Assembly: GCA_036939975.1 (NCBI GenBank)
Contig: JALLPB010002822.1
Coordinates: 1 to 10,915 of the forward strand
Source: Cyclostephanos tholiformis
Taxonomy: Eukaryota; Bacillariophyta; Thalassiosirophyceae; Thalassiosirales; Thalassiosiraceae
Reading direction: 5' to 3'
DNA: 10,915 bases
Shown here in pieces: positions 1 to 8,147 of the stretch. The position numbers were made by a program, and so were the translations under genes. Within the stretch, counting starts at the first letter, position 1. Every line of letters starts with the position of its first letter. The notes beneath the pieces were generated by a model. That model was not told the origin of the DNA, made no database searches, and saw nothing but the letters and a program-made list of their open reading frames with translations.

Positions 1-1014
1 CCTAAACAAACACAAGGCTCGTCTATGGTTTCACGGTGGGCAGCAAACTTGGGGATTAGATTATCGGGATACATACGCACCCATTGTTACTTGGGCCAGT
101 GTTTGCCTTCTTCTCATTGTTGCAAAAATCCACGGTCTTCAATTGAAGAGTATTGACTTTATTTTGGCTTTTCCCTAAGCTGATTTGGATGTACCTGTGT
201 ACATGGAACTCCCTGCAGGCATCAATCCTGTTGATGTTTTGGACAAAAATCGACGTCGTTACGTTCTCAAACTAAACAAAAATCTTTACGGTCTCACGCA
301 ACCCGGCTACAATTGGTTCGAAAAGCTTAGAGAAGGATTGGTCACCCGGGATTTCATTCAAAGTCAAGTTGACAAATGCGTATCTTTCCGAAAAGATTGC
401 ATTGTTTTAACATATGTTGACAATTGCATAATCTTTGGAAAGACGATGCCAGATGTTGATGCGGTCATCTCATCATTGCATGTTGGTCCAACTAATTGAT
501 CAGGGCAGCATTGACAAGTATCTTGGGCTTATGAACACGGACATTGACTATAATACTTTTGAAATGAGCCAGCCTTTCTTGGTTCGTTGCATCCTCGAAT
601 TTTTATCTCTTGACGAGCACAAAACCAAAGGGCGTGATACTCCAGTCGGTAAGCCTTTGCTAAATCACGATCTCAACAGGGTACCTCGTAAACACCCATG
701 GTTATATCGCGGTGCGGTTGGTATGCTCAGTTATCTTGGAAATAGTGTCCGACCTGAGCTTCAAATGGCAGTCCATCAAACAGCTCAGTTCTCGGTAAAT
801 CCCATGAGATCTCACAAGCTAGCTATTATGAGAATTGGCCATTATCTCTGTTATAATTGCGATCGTGGGGTTATTTACAAGGTTGACAAATCTAAAGGCA
901 TCGAGGTATATGTTGATGCTGATTTTGCAGGCGGCTGGGTCACTGCTGATGCAGACAATGCCATTAGACGATGATAGCTTCTTCAAGCTTCGTCATATGT
1001 TATGTGGATGGTAA
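1..1014 (+). pseudogene. copia Pol remnant: reverse transcriptase and RNase H fragment
   Basis: Reading from base 2, the translation matches a copia reverse transcriptase (RVT_2 type): LNKHKARLWFHGGQQTW, a catalytic-Asp segment SIDFILAFP, a TAA stop at 176-178 where the second copy has CAA (Gln), then VPVYMELPAGINPVD, RRYVLKLNKNLYGL and the box TYVDNC. That box should read YVDD; the second Asp is Asn (AAT, 422-424). After HVG an 11-bp deletion relative to copy 2 shifts the frame. Translation then resumes as LIDQGSIDKYLGL through GMLSYLGNSVRPELQMAVHQTA and YVDADFAGGW, the start of RNase H. A 407-bp deletion at 960/961 removes the RNase H core and shifts the frame again. The last codons (KLRHMLCGW, stop 1012-1014) survive. 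Two longer open stretches inside it (185-499 and 435-974) are pieces of this one broken gene. Confidence 0.93.
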
Positions 1015-1034
1015 TATTACTTCTCTTCGTTTCC

Positions 1035-1041
1035 GAGGGAG
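1035..1041 (+). other. polypurine tract, copia copy 1
   Basis: The bases GAGGGAG lie directly before TGTGAGAATAG, 20 bp after the pol stop. This is where plus-strand priming occurs in LTR retrotransposons, and it marks the 3' LTR start. The second copy has AAGAAAG at the equivalent place (7881-7887), again abutting TGTGAGAATAG. Confidence 0.6.
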
Positions 1042-1139
1042 TGTGAGAATAGCACACATTCATGCAGTGGTTTTAAATTCGTAGAATTAATATTTAGAGC
1101 TCACAATTTATCAACAAATAGCAACTCAAGATTGTAACA
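1042..1139 (+). repeat. putative LTR shared by copia copies 1 and 2
   Basis: The first 36 bases (TGTGAGAATAG onward) match 7888-7923 at the end of the second copy, with four mismatches, all transitions. The block starts with TG just after a polypurine tract and can be closed at TAACA (1135-1139), just before a possible primer-binding site. It would therefore be about 98 bp, short for a copia LTR. It holds TATA-like stretches (TTTTAAA at 1071-1077 and TATTTAG at 1091-1097) that could serve as promoter. The 3' boundary is inferred, because the downstream LTR is lost after 36 bp and cannot confirm it. The position after pol of one element and before gag of the next is what a single LTR shared by tandem elements would look like. 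Confidence 0.6.
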
Positions 1140-1152
1140 GTTTATCAGACCC
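1140..1152 (+). other. possible tRNA primer-binding site, degenerate
   Basis: GTTTATCAGACCC directly follows the proposed LTR end. Over 13 positions it shares 9 with the initiator-Met-tRNA complement used by many copia elements (core TATCAGA). The location is right, but the match is partial and diatom tRNA usage is assumed. Confidence 0.35.
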
Positions 1153-1175
1153 ATTAAGCTCTTAAAGACAACTAT

Positions 1176-2797
1176 ATGGTGACTACAATTCCTCGACGTT
1201 CTGGTTTTTCAGTTAAATTGACTACAATACCAGAAGCGTTTTGCTCTTCACTCACAAATTTTCTTTGGAGTTCTTTCCCTTTCGAAAACAGACCTCTTTC
1301 TAGAAGAAATGGTCCTCTCATTTTTGACAAATCCTTTCAACAACTATTATGCTGCAAACTCGAAGGAATTCATCTCCCTTGACAAAGCAGCAAAACAAGA
1401 CTTTAAACCGGAGAATTGATACGACTTACTCCCCGGCAATGCTGATTCATTCGCAGCAGATCTCGAGAAATATGCAAAGCATTATGGCTATGGTTTTCTT
1501 CTCAATTTCATTCGATGTGCACTCCCAATGCGACTGTCGCAAACACGTTCATTTATTTGAATCCAATTCACATGCTCAAGACGTGGAATCAGGTTATGGA
1601 TACCAACGTTGCAATTAATGCAAATGAAATTTGGGGCACACGCACCTGGACTCAAGGAATTTCAACTGGAGGTGTTTTTCAAATCGCTGAAATGACTCAA
1701 GCTTGCAGGAAAATTGGCGCTGCCAATGTGGTTACTCTCCTTGGTCAAAAGAAGTTTTTGGAATGCTGGAAATCAACGATCATGTCTCATCAAATTATGG
1801 AAATGCTCACTCCGGAAGCTCAGGTTGCAATTAAACTCCACAAAAACAAATTTCAATGGGTCGACCCTCTGCCCAATGAAATGATTGATGATGGTCGCTC
1901 TCTTCTAAACGAAGTACTCAGGCTCATTCGCCCAGATGTTTAAACAAATGTTTATGCTGAACTTGCAAAAATCAAGACCATCAAACCGGTCGACTATGCA
2001 TTCAACATTATCAAATGGCACTCGGCAATGGAATCCAAATGCATTTCAATTACGAACAAAGTCCTTGGTGCATATCATGAATCCCAGTACATCATGGATT
2101 ACCTTGATGCCTCTTTGACTGTCGAGGTAAAAAGCTTCAAAGCCGAGGTAAACATTCTTTGCAACCGATACCTTTGTGGAAATCCAGATTGCTGGACTGC
2201 ATCCTACATTTTTGGGGAAATTATTAAGACCTACAACAACATGTTCAAAGATGGCACTTGGATGCGTGAGATTAGAGAGAAGGATCAAATTATCGCACTC
2301 ACCACAAAACTAACCAAGATTCAAGCCAAGTTCGAACAGCAAGTGGCGGCCTTTGCTACTCAGCAACAATTTGGAGGGAACAAGGAGAAAACTGACAACT
2401 CAAAGTCTGAAGGTGGATCTCGTTGTGGCAAGAAGAATCTTATACAGTCGCATCTTGGCAATTGGTCAAAAAGGAAGACAAAGTAACAGTGAATGGAAAG
2501 GAGTATTTTTGGTGTACTGGAGATCATTACAGCGGTGGTGAAAAACACAATGGCATGTACACAGATCACAAATCATGTGATCATGACTCCTGGCACAAAG
2601 CGATTGATGACCGTTGTGCCAAGAATAATTCCAGCGGAAAACCAATCAACGAAACCCCAGTGGATACTAAACCCAATCCTGCTCCAGAGAAAAAGCTTAC
2701 TCTCAACAACAAGCTTCAAAACGCTTTTTGCACTCAAGCTGGACTCTCCGCTGAAGCCGTCAATGTCATTTGGGAAGATGCTCAGGGAAATGAGTAG
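1176..2797 (+). pseudogene. copia gag (capsid/nucleocapsid) remnant, in three frames
   Basis: Gag would form the particle that packages element RNA. The ATG at 1176 is the first after the putative primer-binding site and gives MVTTIPRRSGFSVKLTTIPE. Coding then seems to move to another frame (about 1250-1500; readable parts include NSKEFISLDKAAKQDFKPEN, a TGA at 1417-1419, and ADSFAADLEKYAKHYGYGF). It moves again for a long helical stretch (about 1500-2440; LNPIHMLKTWNQV, TAA at 1941-1943, then KPVDYAFNIIKWHSAME and coiled-coil-like REKDQIIALTTKLTKIQAKFE). A final frame change near 2445 leads to VNGKEYFWCTGDHYSGG and HNGMYTDHKSCDHDSWHKA, a Cys/His-rich block where a nucleocapsid zinc knuckle would sit, though the spacing is not the classic CCHC. 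The tail is Pro/Lys-rich and ends at TAG 2795-2797. Exact shift points are uncertain. Confidence 0.72.
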
Positions 2798-3749
2798 GTC
2801 CGAATCACAGGTGGAGTAATACAAGGATACTAGCAACATTTTGCTTCCTTCTATCACTTCCAATTCGAATGACCTTACTTTTACCAAATCTATCCTGCTT
2901 TAGAATCAAGATCTCTCTCACTGGCATATTATCCGTTGGTCATGTTCTCAAATACTTTGAGCAAGAATTTCCTATCAAACTATTTGGTTGGCTAGGATAT
3001 ATCTTTATCCCACACATCCCCTTCTTTACTACAAAGTTATATCAGATTCATCCAAGGAGTAATTTTGGTGCAATTGTACTTTTGGAATTTATTATGGCAT
3101 CCTAATGGTCGATCAATTTATGATTTGCTTTGCAACCCCGAGGGCCAAGGATGCTTCATCTCACGTGCAGACAATCAACTTGGTTGTCAATATTGCGAGC
3201 GAGCACATCCAGTTCCACATTGGGTATGGCGACTCAGGCCTTCACGATTGAGATTTTGGTGGTCATCAATTTGTACCAATGAGATTCCACTTCGAGGATA
3301 CGACTCAAGACTGTGCATGTTCTCGTTCTATCAAATTCATCCTTCGAGTATTAACAAAACGGATGGCAATTCATCTTCAGATGATGGAGTTACAGCTGAT
3401 ACAAAATCTCATACTGTGAACTGGAATCCCACCTCAAAACTGTTCTCTGGAATCAAGATTTTTTGAAAGGCACAACCCAATGCACCACCAAATGGATTGA
3501 TTTCTTCTTTCTTGGTTACGTTGACAATGATAGGGATATTTGGAATTCTTGTTGGGATAAAATGCTCTCACATTTTGGATTTGAAATTGACATTTGCTTT
3601 TGAGGAAGAAACGACTTCTATCTTGTCTATCTTGCCTTCCAAGGGAGTTACCGATTGCATTTCATTGTCTTCCGAGGGAGATGACACTGAATCGTACACT
3701 ACCAAAGACTTTGAATGAGATATTCAACGTCCTCTCAGCTCTCTTCATG
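2798..3749 (+). pseudogene. unassigned Gag-Pol linker of copia copy 2
   Basis: I recognise no domain here. The stretch lies between the gag stop and the protease and is internal to the element, so it is probably degraded coding sequence rather than a host insertion. The clearest open part (frame of 3065-3466) reads WHPNGRSIYDLLCNPEGQG and GCQYCERAHPVPHWVW, with one CxxC pair. In the next frame an overlapping reading (HIGYGDSGLHD, a stop, DFGGHQFVPMRFHFEDTTQD) also looks protein-like, so a frame change near 3225 is likely. A third frame (about 3436-3605) reads KGTTQCTTKWIDFFFLGYVD then NDRDIWNSCWDKMLSHFGFEID. Upstream, 2798-3060 has stops in the likely frame and is hydrophobic and tyrosine-rich. 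Long spacers before protease occur in some diatom copia elements, as far as I recall, but the function is unknown to me. Confidence 0.45.
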
Positions 3750-4190
3750 GTTTCACATCTTCCTTTGCAGACAGTGAACACTCAGATTCACTTTGACATA
3801 GATTCGGTCTTCTTTGTCTGCAACAACTCGACCACCGGTCGCATCTGCAACAACATTCAAAAATTTATTCCTGGAATTCTTCATCAAACCAACAAAAGTC
3901 TCACTACTGCAAATGGAACTGGTCCATGTCTGCAAGAGGGAACTGGCTTCATTTGAATGGTGACAATGGCATGAGACATGTCTTCATTATGGACAATAAT
4001 CTGTACCATCCAAATTTGCAGGTTAATTTATTATCTATGTGGAGACTCACTGAAAAATTTATCGATAAAAACAGCAATCCAGACGAGCAAACAAGAATCG
4101 AATCTCGGTACTCAACACATGTACTGACATGGTAATTTGGGAACTTCAAAATAACTTTTCCAACGCCACTATCTGGTCTACCTGGATTAC
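3750..4190 (+). pseudogene. copia aspartic protease domain, inactivated
   Basis: The protease would process Gag-Pol. The active-site region reads IHFDIDSVFFVCNNSTTGRI (from 3786), followed by NKSLTTANGTGPCLQEG. In copia proteases this place holds the catalytic Asp of D-S/T-G; here the aligned residue is Asn (AAC, 3822-3824), so the domain should be dead. The frame changes near 3940 and continues as LHLNGDNGMRHVFIMDNNLY, NLLSMWRLTEKFIDKNSNPD and RIESRYSTHVLTW, where NLLSMWRL corresponds to the conserved NLLSV.L of copia proteases. A TAA at 4133-4135 interrupts it. The same frame still reads FGNFKITFPTPLSGLP, then the frame changes near 4190 into the integrase frame. Confidence 0.78.
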
Positions 4191-5735
4191 TTTTGACAAG
4201 GGTTTTCAAGCATACAAGTCTTTTTGCATGGAGGTCTTGTTGTATGTGGCCAACCTAATTGAAAAAGATACTTCAAACAAGAGCACATTCATCCCATTAG
4301 ATGACGATGAGCTATTGCAACAGTCAACTGAAGACGAAGAGGATATCAATATGCTTTTCATGGCAAATGAAACAGTCGTTTTCAAGGATGGAAAAGGGAT
4401 TAATCAAGAAGTCACTTACCTTGGCCCCATTTTGTCTGATGGAATATTAAAGCACAAGATTTGGACTCAAAATGAATCTGAATTTTTGGTTGATGGAGTT
4501 CTACTTTCTTCATTGGATATCCCTGATATTGCAACAATTCCACTTACACTGGAACAGTATCAAATAGATACACCAAAACTGACGGATTTAGAGTTGATGC
4601 AAATATCCACACCTAAAACTTTAGACTCAGATCAGCACAAATTCATGGAGCTACACTGCAAATTGAGTCATCTTCCTTTTCCTGCTATAATAGTCTTGGC
4701 AGAAAAAGGAAAAATCAAAAATAAGTTTGCCAAACTAAAACATTGCCTCCCAATTTGCATGTCCTGCATTTTTGGAAAAGCACACCGTAAACCGTGGTGG
4801 TCCAAAGGATCAAAGGAGTCAATTCAAAAAGAGAGTGACAATGCTTCGGGCAAATGTGCTAGCATGGATCAATTTGTCTCAGCTCAGCCGGGCCTAATAC
4901 CTCAAATGGCTGGATTTCTTACCAACTTACAAATCTGGGAAGCAACGGTGTTTGTGGATCACTTTTCAGATTACGTTTATGTCGCACTAATGCAAGATCT
5001 TGGATTGGATGAAACTCAACTCGCAAAATCAGCTTTCGAACATCATGCAAATGAGGGTGGCATTTTGATTGAATCATATTGAGCCAACAACGGTCATTTT
5101 GAAGATGCTGGCTCTTAAAAAGCAATCAAAGATGCTAATCAATCAATCACTTTTTGTACAGTTGGTGCACATCATCAAAATGGAATTGTTGAATGACGTA
5201 TCAAAGAGTTGACATTGATCTCTTGAACTCTACTTTTGCATGCAAAACAACATTGGTCGGATTACATCACCACAATGATGTGGCCATTTGCCTTGAAAGA
5301 AGCTGCTTATCGTTTGAATTGCCGTAGTTTAAGATCAAACGGTCGGAGTTGCGAGGCAACTTTCTTCAACGTTGACACAGATCTATTTGACCCTTCATCT
5401 CTTCACGTATTTGGATCACCCTGCTTTGTTTTGGACTCAAGACTATAATCCGGAATTGCTGGTCCCCCCAAATGGGAACCTTGTTCCAGACCAGGAATCT
5501 ACATTGGGCATTCTCTTTCTCATGCAGGTTCTATTGCATTAGTACTGAATCCATGGACAGGTCATGTCTCTCCTCAATACCATGTGGTTTTTGATGACCT
5601 TTTCACGACAGTTGCATATATGAAGAAAAGTGAGGTCCTCCCAAATTGGATCAAGCTTGTAAGCAAGTCGGAGAGGGTTACTGACGAAGATTACGACCTT
5701 GCAAAAACTTGGCTAGTTCCTGATGCTGATTCTGG
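4191..5735 (+). pseudogene. copia integrase, one frame broken by five stops
   Basis: Integrase would insert the cDNA into the genome. A single frame starts as FDKGFQAYKSF and runs about 515 codons. After an acidic N-terminal part, the zinc-binding HHCC module uses His at 4654 and 4669 and Cys at 4756 and 4765 (LHCKLSHLPFP ... CMSCIFGKAHRKPW). In the D,D-35-E core, the first Asp is in SMDQFVSAQPG (4867-4869). The second is Asn (ANNG, AAC at 5086-5088, where ADNG is expected). The Glu in HHQNGIVE is intact (5191-5193). The C-terminal region follows with MMWPFALKEAAYRLN, HVFGSPCFVLDSRL, PPKWEP and VVFDDLFTTVAYMKKSEV. Stops in this frame are TGA 5080, TAA 5116, TGA 5194, TGA 5224 and TAA 5446. 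Flanking protein continues unchanged through each, consistent with former Arg (CGA) and Gln (CAA) codons. A frame change occurs near 5735. Confidence 0.9.
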
Positions 5736-6311
5736 AGACATTGCCATGCAACTTCTGATGCAAATAGTGGAACTTTTAATGTTCCCGGCAACAATTCAAC
5801 TACAGCACCACAATCTGGATATCAGGCATCGGATCTTGATTTTTCTGGACCTAATGGCGTGCAAGGAATATCCACTGAGGATTTTATCCAAAGTCCATTT
5901 TCGGATTCAGTCAACCACATCTTGCTACAGATGCAGGATGAAAATTCAGCACCTGCTCTCATCAATCTTGAGACATCAGGTTTGCGGCAGTCACCACGGC
6001 TAGCTGCGCTTCAAAACAACAATGACGCTCCGGCAATTGCAGCCTACATATCGTCCACAATACCTTCTGTTTCAAGGCTATTTTCTAAGCCAAGGCCACG
6101 ACTTTTGTTTTTATTGGTCTTTAATTCAGTTGGCTCTCTTTGGACATTTGCTACCACAACTTCTCATGCAGATCATGAGACATATTCTTTTGTGGCTTGA
6201 CTCTCAAACGATTATGATCGAATAAATGGATTATTTGATGACACCATCAATGATATCTGTCACTAAGTTCATGCCTTCGCAACTTCAAACGAGACTTATA
6301 CGTACTCAGGA
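5736..6311 (+). pseudogene. copia Pol linker between integrase and reverse transcriptase
   Basis: This part continues Pol in a new frame. It begins low in complexity (SGTFNVPGNNSTTAPQSGY), then reads QGISTEDFIQSPF, VNHILLQMQDENSAPALINL and SGLRQSPRLAALQ. The last resembles the RRS.R-type motif that precedes reverse transcriptase in copia elements. It then reads KPRPRLLFLLVFNSVGSLW and a stop at 6198-6200 (TGA). The frame stays readable after it (LSNDYDRINGLFDDTINDIC), and a TAA follows at 6264-6266. The sequence then runs through FATSNETYTYSG straight into MEVELADHEEHNHW. From memory of the family, about a dozen residues between YS and MEVE seem to be missing, a likely small in-frame deletion. 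Confidence 0.75.
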
Positions 6312-7265
6312 ATGGAAGTCGAGCTTGCAGATCATGAAGAACACAATCACTGGACCTTGATGGAACAAAAAGACCTTCCTATTGGGACAGAAACTATTAT
6401 GGCAATTTGGTCATTCAAACGAAAGAGGTTTCCTGATGGTACCCTAAACAAACACAAGACTGGTCTATGTGCTCATGGTGGGCAGCAAACTTGGGGATTA
6501 GATTATTGGGATACGTACACACCCATCATTACTTGGGCCAGTGTTCGCCTTCTTCTCATTGTTGCAAAAATACACGGTCTTCAATCAAAGAGTATTGACT
6601 TTATTTTGGCTTTTCCCCAAGCAGATTTGGATGTACCTGTGTACATGGAACTCCCTGCAGGCATCAATCCTGTTGACGTTACATTCTCAAACTAAACAAA
6701 AGTCTTTACGGTCTCAAGCAGGCCGGCTACAATTGGTTCAAAAAGCTTAGAGAAGGATTGGTTACCCGGGATTTCATTCAAAGTCAAGTTGACAAATGCG
6801 TATTTTTCTGAAAGGATTGCATTGTTTTAACATATGTTGACGATTGCATAATCCTTGGAAAGATGATGCCAGATGTTGATGCGGTCATCTCATCATTGCA
6901 TGTCGGTCCCAAAAAATTTCAACTAATTGATCAGGGCAGCATTGACAAGTATCTTGGGCTTATGATCATGGACATTGAATCTAATACTTTTGAAATGAGC
7001 CGGCCTTTCTTGGTTTGTCGCATCCTCAAATTTTTATCTCTTGACAAGCACAAAACCAAATGGCATGATACTCCAGTCAGCAAGCCTTTGCTAAATTGCA
7101 ATCTCAATGGGGTACCTCGTAAACACCCATGGTTATATCACGGCGCGGTCGGTATGGTCAGTTATCTTGGAAATAGTGTCCGACCTGAGCTTCAAATGGC
7201 GGTCCATCAAACAGCTCGGTTCTTGGTAAATCCCATGAGATCTCACGAGCTAGCTATTATGAGAA
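6312..7265 (+). pseudogene. copia reverse transcriptase, catalytic box intact but frame broken
   Basis: It would copy element RNA into DNA. Domain order: HNHWTLMEQKDLPIGTETIM, IWSFKRKRFPDGTLNKHK, WDTYTPIITWASVRLLL, the catalytic-Asp segment SIDFILAFPQADLDVPVY, then GINPVD. At about 6680 a 22-bp deletion relative to copy 1 (copy 1 bases near 233-255) breaks the frame. Translation resumes two frames over as LKLNKSLYGLKQAGYNWFKK and QVDKCVFF, then TGA at 6809-6811 where copy 1 has CGA (389-391), then KDCIVLTYVDDCIILG with the YVDD box intact (6833-6844). The thumb region follows (DQGSIDKYLGL, FEMSRPFLV, GMVSYLGNSVRPELQMAVHQ). One extra A near 7265 (GAGAAATTGG against GAGAATTGG in copy 1) shifts the frame into RNase H. 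Confidence 0.92.
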
Positions 7266-7853
7266 ATTGGTTGTTATCTCTGTTACAATTGCAATCATGG
7301 GGTTATTTATAAGGTTGACAAATCTAAAGGCATCAAAGTATATGTTGATGTTGATTTTGCAGGCGGCTGGGTCACTGCTGATGCAGACAATGCTGACAAC
7401 ATACTATCGCAGACTGGTTTTGTTATTTGTTATGCAAACTGTCCTCTAATCTGGTGCAGCAAACTTCAAACAGAAATTGCGCTATCAACCGCTGAGGCAG
7501 AATACATTGCTATGTCTCATGCTTTGCATGACACGATACCAATTCAAAACCTTGTTAAGGAGGTCAGCTGCATTTTTCATTTGCCTGCGCCAATCACAGA
7601 CTTTTGCATTACAGTTCATGAAGACAATCTTTCAGCTATTTCTATGGCTGAGTCGCTGAAATTTACTCCTCGCACAAAACATATTGCAATCAAATATCAT
7701 CACTTTCGCAACAGAGTTCAAACTTCATTTAACAAGTCAGGAGATATCAGATTGAAATACATCTCGACAAAACAACAACTTGCTGACATTCTTACCAAGC
7801 CATTAGATGATGATAGCTTCTTCAAGCTTTGTCCTATGTTATGTGGATGGTAA
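7266..7853 (+). pseudogene. copia RNase H domain, open to its natural stop
   Basis: It would degrade the RNA strand of the RNA-DNA hybrid. From the frame change at about 7265 this frame is open to TAA 7851-7853. It starts IGCYLCYNCNHGVIYKVDK, then the first catalytic Asp in VYVDVDFAGGW (the first copy has VDADFAGG). It continues through NADNILSQTGFVICY, IWCSKLQTEIALSTAEAEY with the catalytic Glu, VHEDNLSAISMAESLKFTP with a catalytic Asp, RTKHIAIKYHHFRNRV and YISTKQQLADILTKPLDDD, ending KLCPMLCGW. This is the full length expected for a copia RNase H, with no internal stop, so it is the best preserved part of the element. An in-frame ATG at 7512 lies mid-domain and is not the real start; the domain is the tail of Pol. 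Confidence 0.93.
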
Positions 7854-7880
7854 TATTACTTCTCTTCATTTCCGATTTCC

Positions 7881-7887
7881 AAGAAAG
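7881..7887 (+). other. polypurine tract, copia copy 2
   Basis: AAGAAAG abuts TGTGAGAATAG of the 3' LTR. Compared with copy 1 (TTTCCGAGGGAG) this copy reads TTTCCGATTTCCAAGAAAG, as if a 7-bp unit (TTTCCGA/TTTCCAA) had been duplicated just before the tract. Confidence 0.55.
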
Positions 7888-7923
7888 TGTGAGAATAGCG
7901 CGCATTTGTGCAGTGGTTTTAAA
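7888..7923 (+). repeat. truncated 3' LTR of copia copy 2
   Basis: Thirty-six bases match the start of the 1042-1139 LTR, with four differences, all transitions. Similarity stops after GGTTTTAAA. The next bases (CCTGTGTCGTACACA) do not resemble 1078 onward. Either the LTR was cut by a later insertion or deletion, or the two LTRs belong to different subfamilies. Confidence 0.7.
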
Positions 7924-8147
7924 CCTGTGTCGTACACATGGTTAACCCACTCCATATGGTAGCTACGTATGCAGCAGCCCCCACTATGGGAGCCAAAATG
8001 ACAAGCTAGATCTGTATTACTAGAGGACCACTCAGGCAACACTCCTTCCCTCGCCCCGATGCAGACGTAGGGGGTTTGTGGCGGTCTGCTCATGCACTTA
8101 GTGTATGCATGGGAGTCGGCAGAGATAGTTTGGCCATTGGTTTTTTA
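7924..8147 (+). other. unassigned 224-bp segment between copia and LINE
   Basis: No gene is supported here. The stretch starts with a perfect small hairpin (TGTGT-CGT-ACACA, 7926-7938) and is richer in GC than the copia element. It has another imperfect inverted repeat near 8091-8110 (CATGCAC ... GTGTATGCATG) and ends GGTTTTTTAGATTG before an ATTA repeat. A minus-strand open stretch (7866-8093) crosses the LTR edge and looks like chance. Placement just before a simple-repeat tail would fit the 3' untranslated end of a 5'-truncated non-LTR element inserted into the LTR, but I recognise no such 3' end. It could also be the 5' untranslated region of the LINE that follows. Confidence 0.35.

Larger units (their letters stand above)
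1..1139 (+). mobile_element. Ty1/copia retrotransposon copy 1, 3' part only
   Basis: This is the right-hand end of a copia-type LTR retrotransposon. It contains part of the reverse transcriptase, a gutted RNase H, a polypurine tract and a putative 3' LTR. It enters the window already inside pol, so the left boundary is unknown. It aligns almost base for base with 6443-7393 and 7800-7923 of the second copy, at about 93% identity by hand count. The differences are mostly transitions. It cannot be autonomous: it has an in-frame stop (176-178), an 11-bp frameshifting deletion (about 490), a mutated YVDD box (422-424) and a 407-bp deletion at 960/961. Its LTR is followed directly by gag of the second copy, so the two elements are in tandem and appear to share one LTR. 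Confidence 0.9.
1042..7923 (+). mobile_element. Ty1/copia retrotransposon copy 2, nearly full length, decayed
   Basis: The element runs in copia order: LTR, gag, protease, integrase, reverse transcriptase, RNase H, polypurine tract, LTR. Integrase lies before reverse transcriptase, which separates Ty1/copia from Ty3/gypsy. Its wording resembles diatom CoDi-type elements. The coding part is AT-rich. It is inactive: it carries at least eleven in-frame stops, several frame changes, Asn at catalytic Asp positions of protease and integrase, a 22-bp deletion in reverse transcriptase relative to copy 1, and a 3' LTR cut to 36 bp. RNase H is the best preserved domain. The nearby partial copy supplies intact bases for some lesions, and it lacks others this copy has, so the two decayed independently after their split. 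Confidence 0.92.

Noticed and set aside
2046..2288. Minus-strand open stretch opposite gag
   Set aside because: It is antisense to readable Gag protein and has no recognisable content.
3065..3466. Host gene inserted in the copia element
   Set aside because: No start context, no known domain, and the flanks stay within the element order; decayed element coding is simpler.
7866..8093. Minus-strand open stretch of 75 codons
   Set aside because: It crosses the LTR edge into unrelated sequence and shows no domain; it looks like chance.
7924..8147. SINE with internal polymerase III boxes
   Set aside because: I looked for A- and B-box matches on the plus strand and found no pair with proper spacing.
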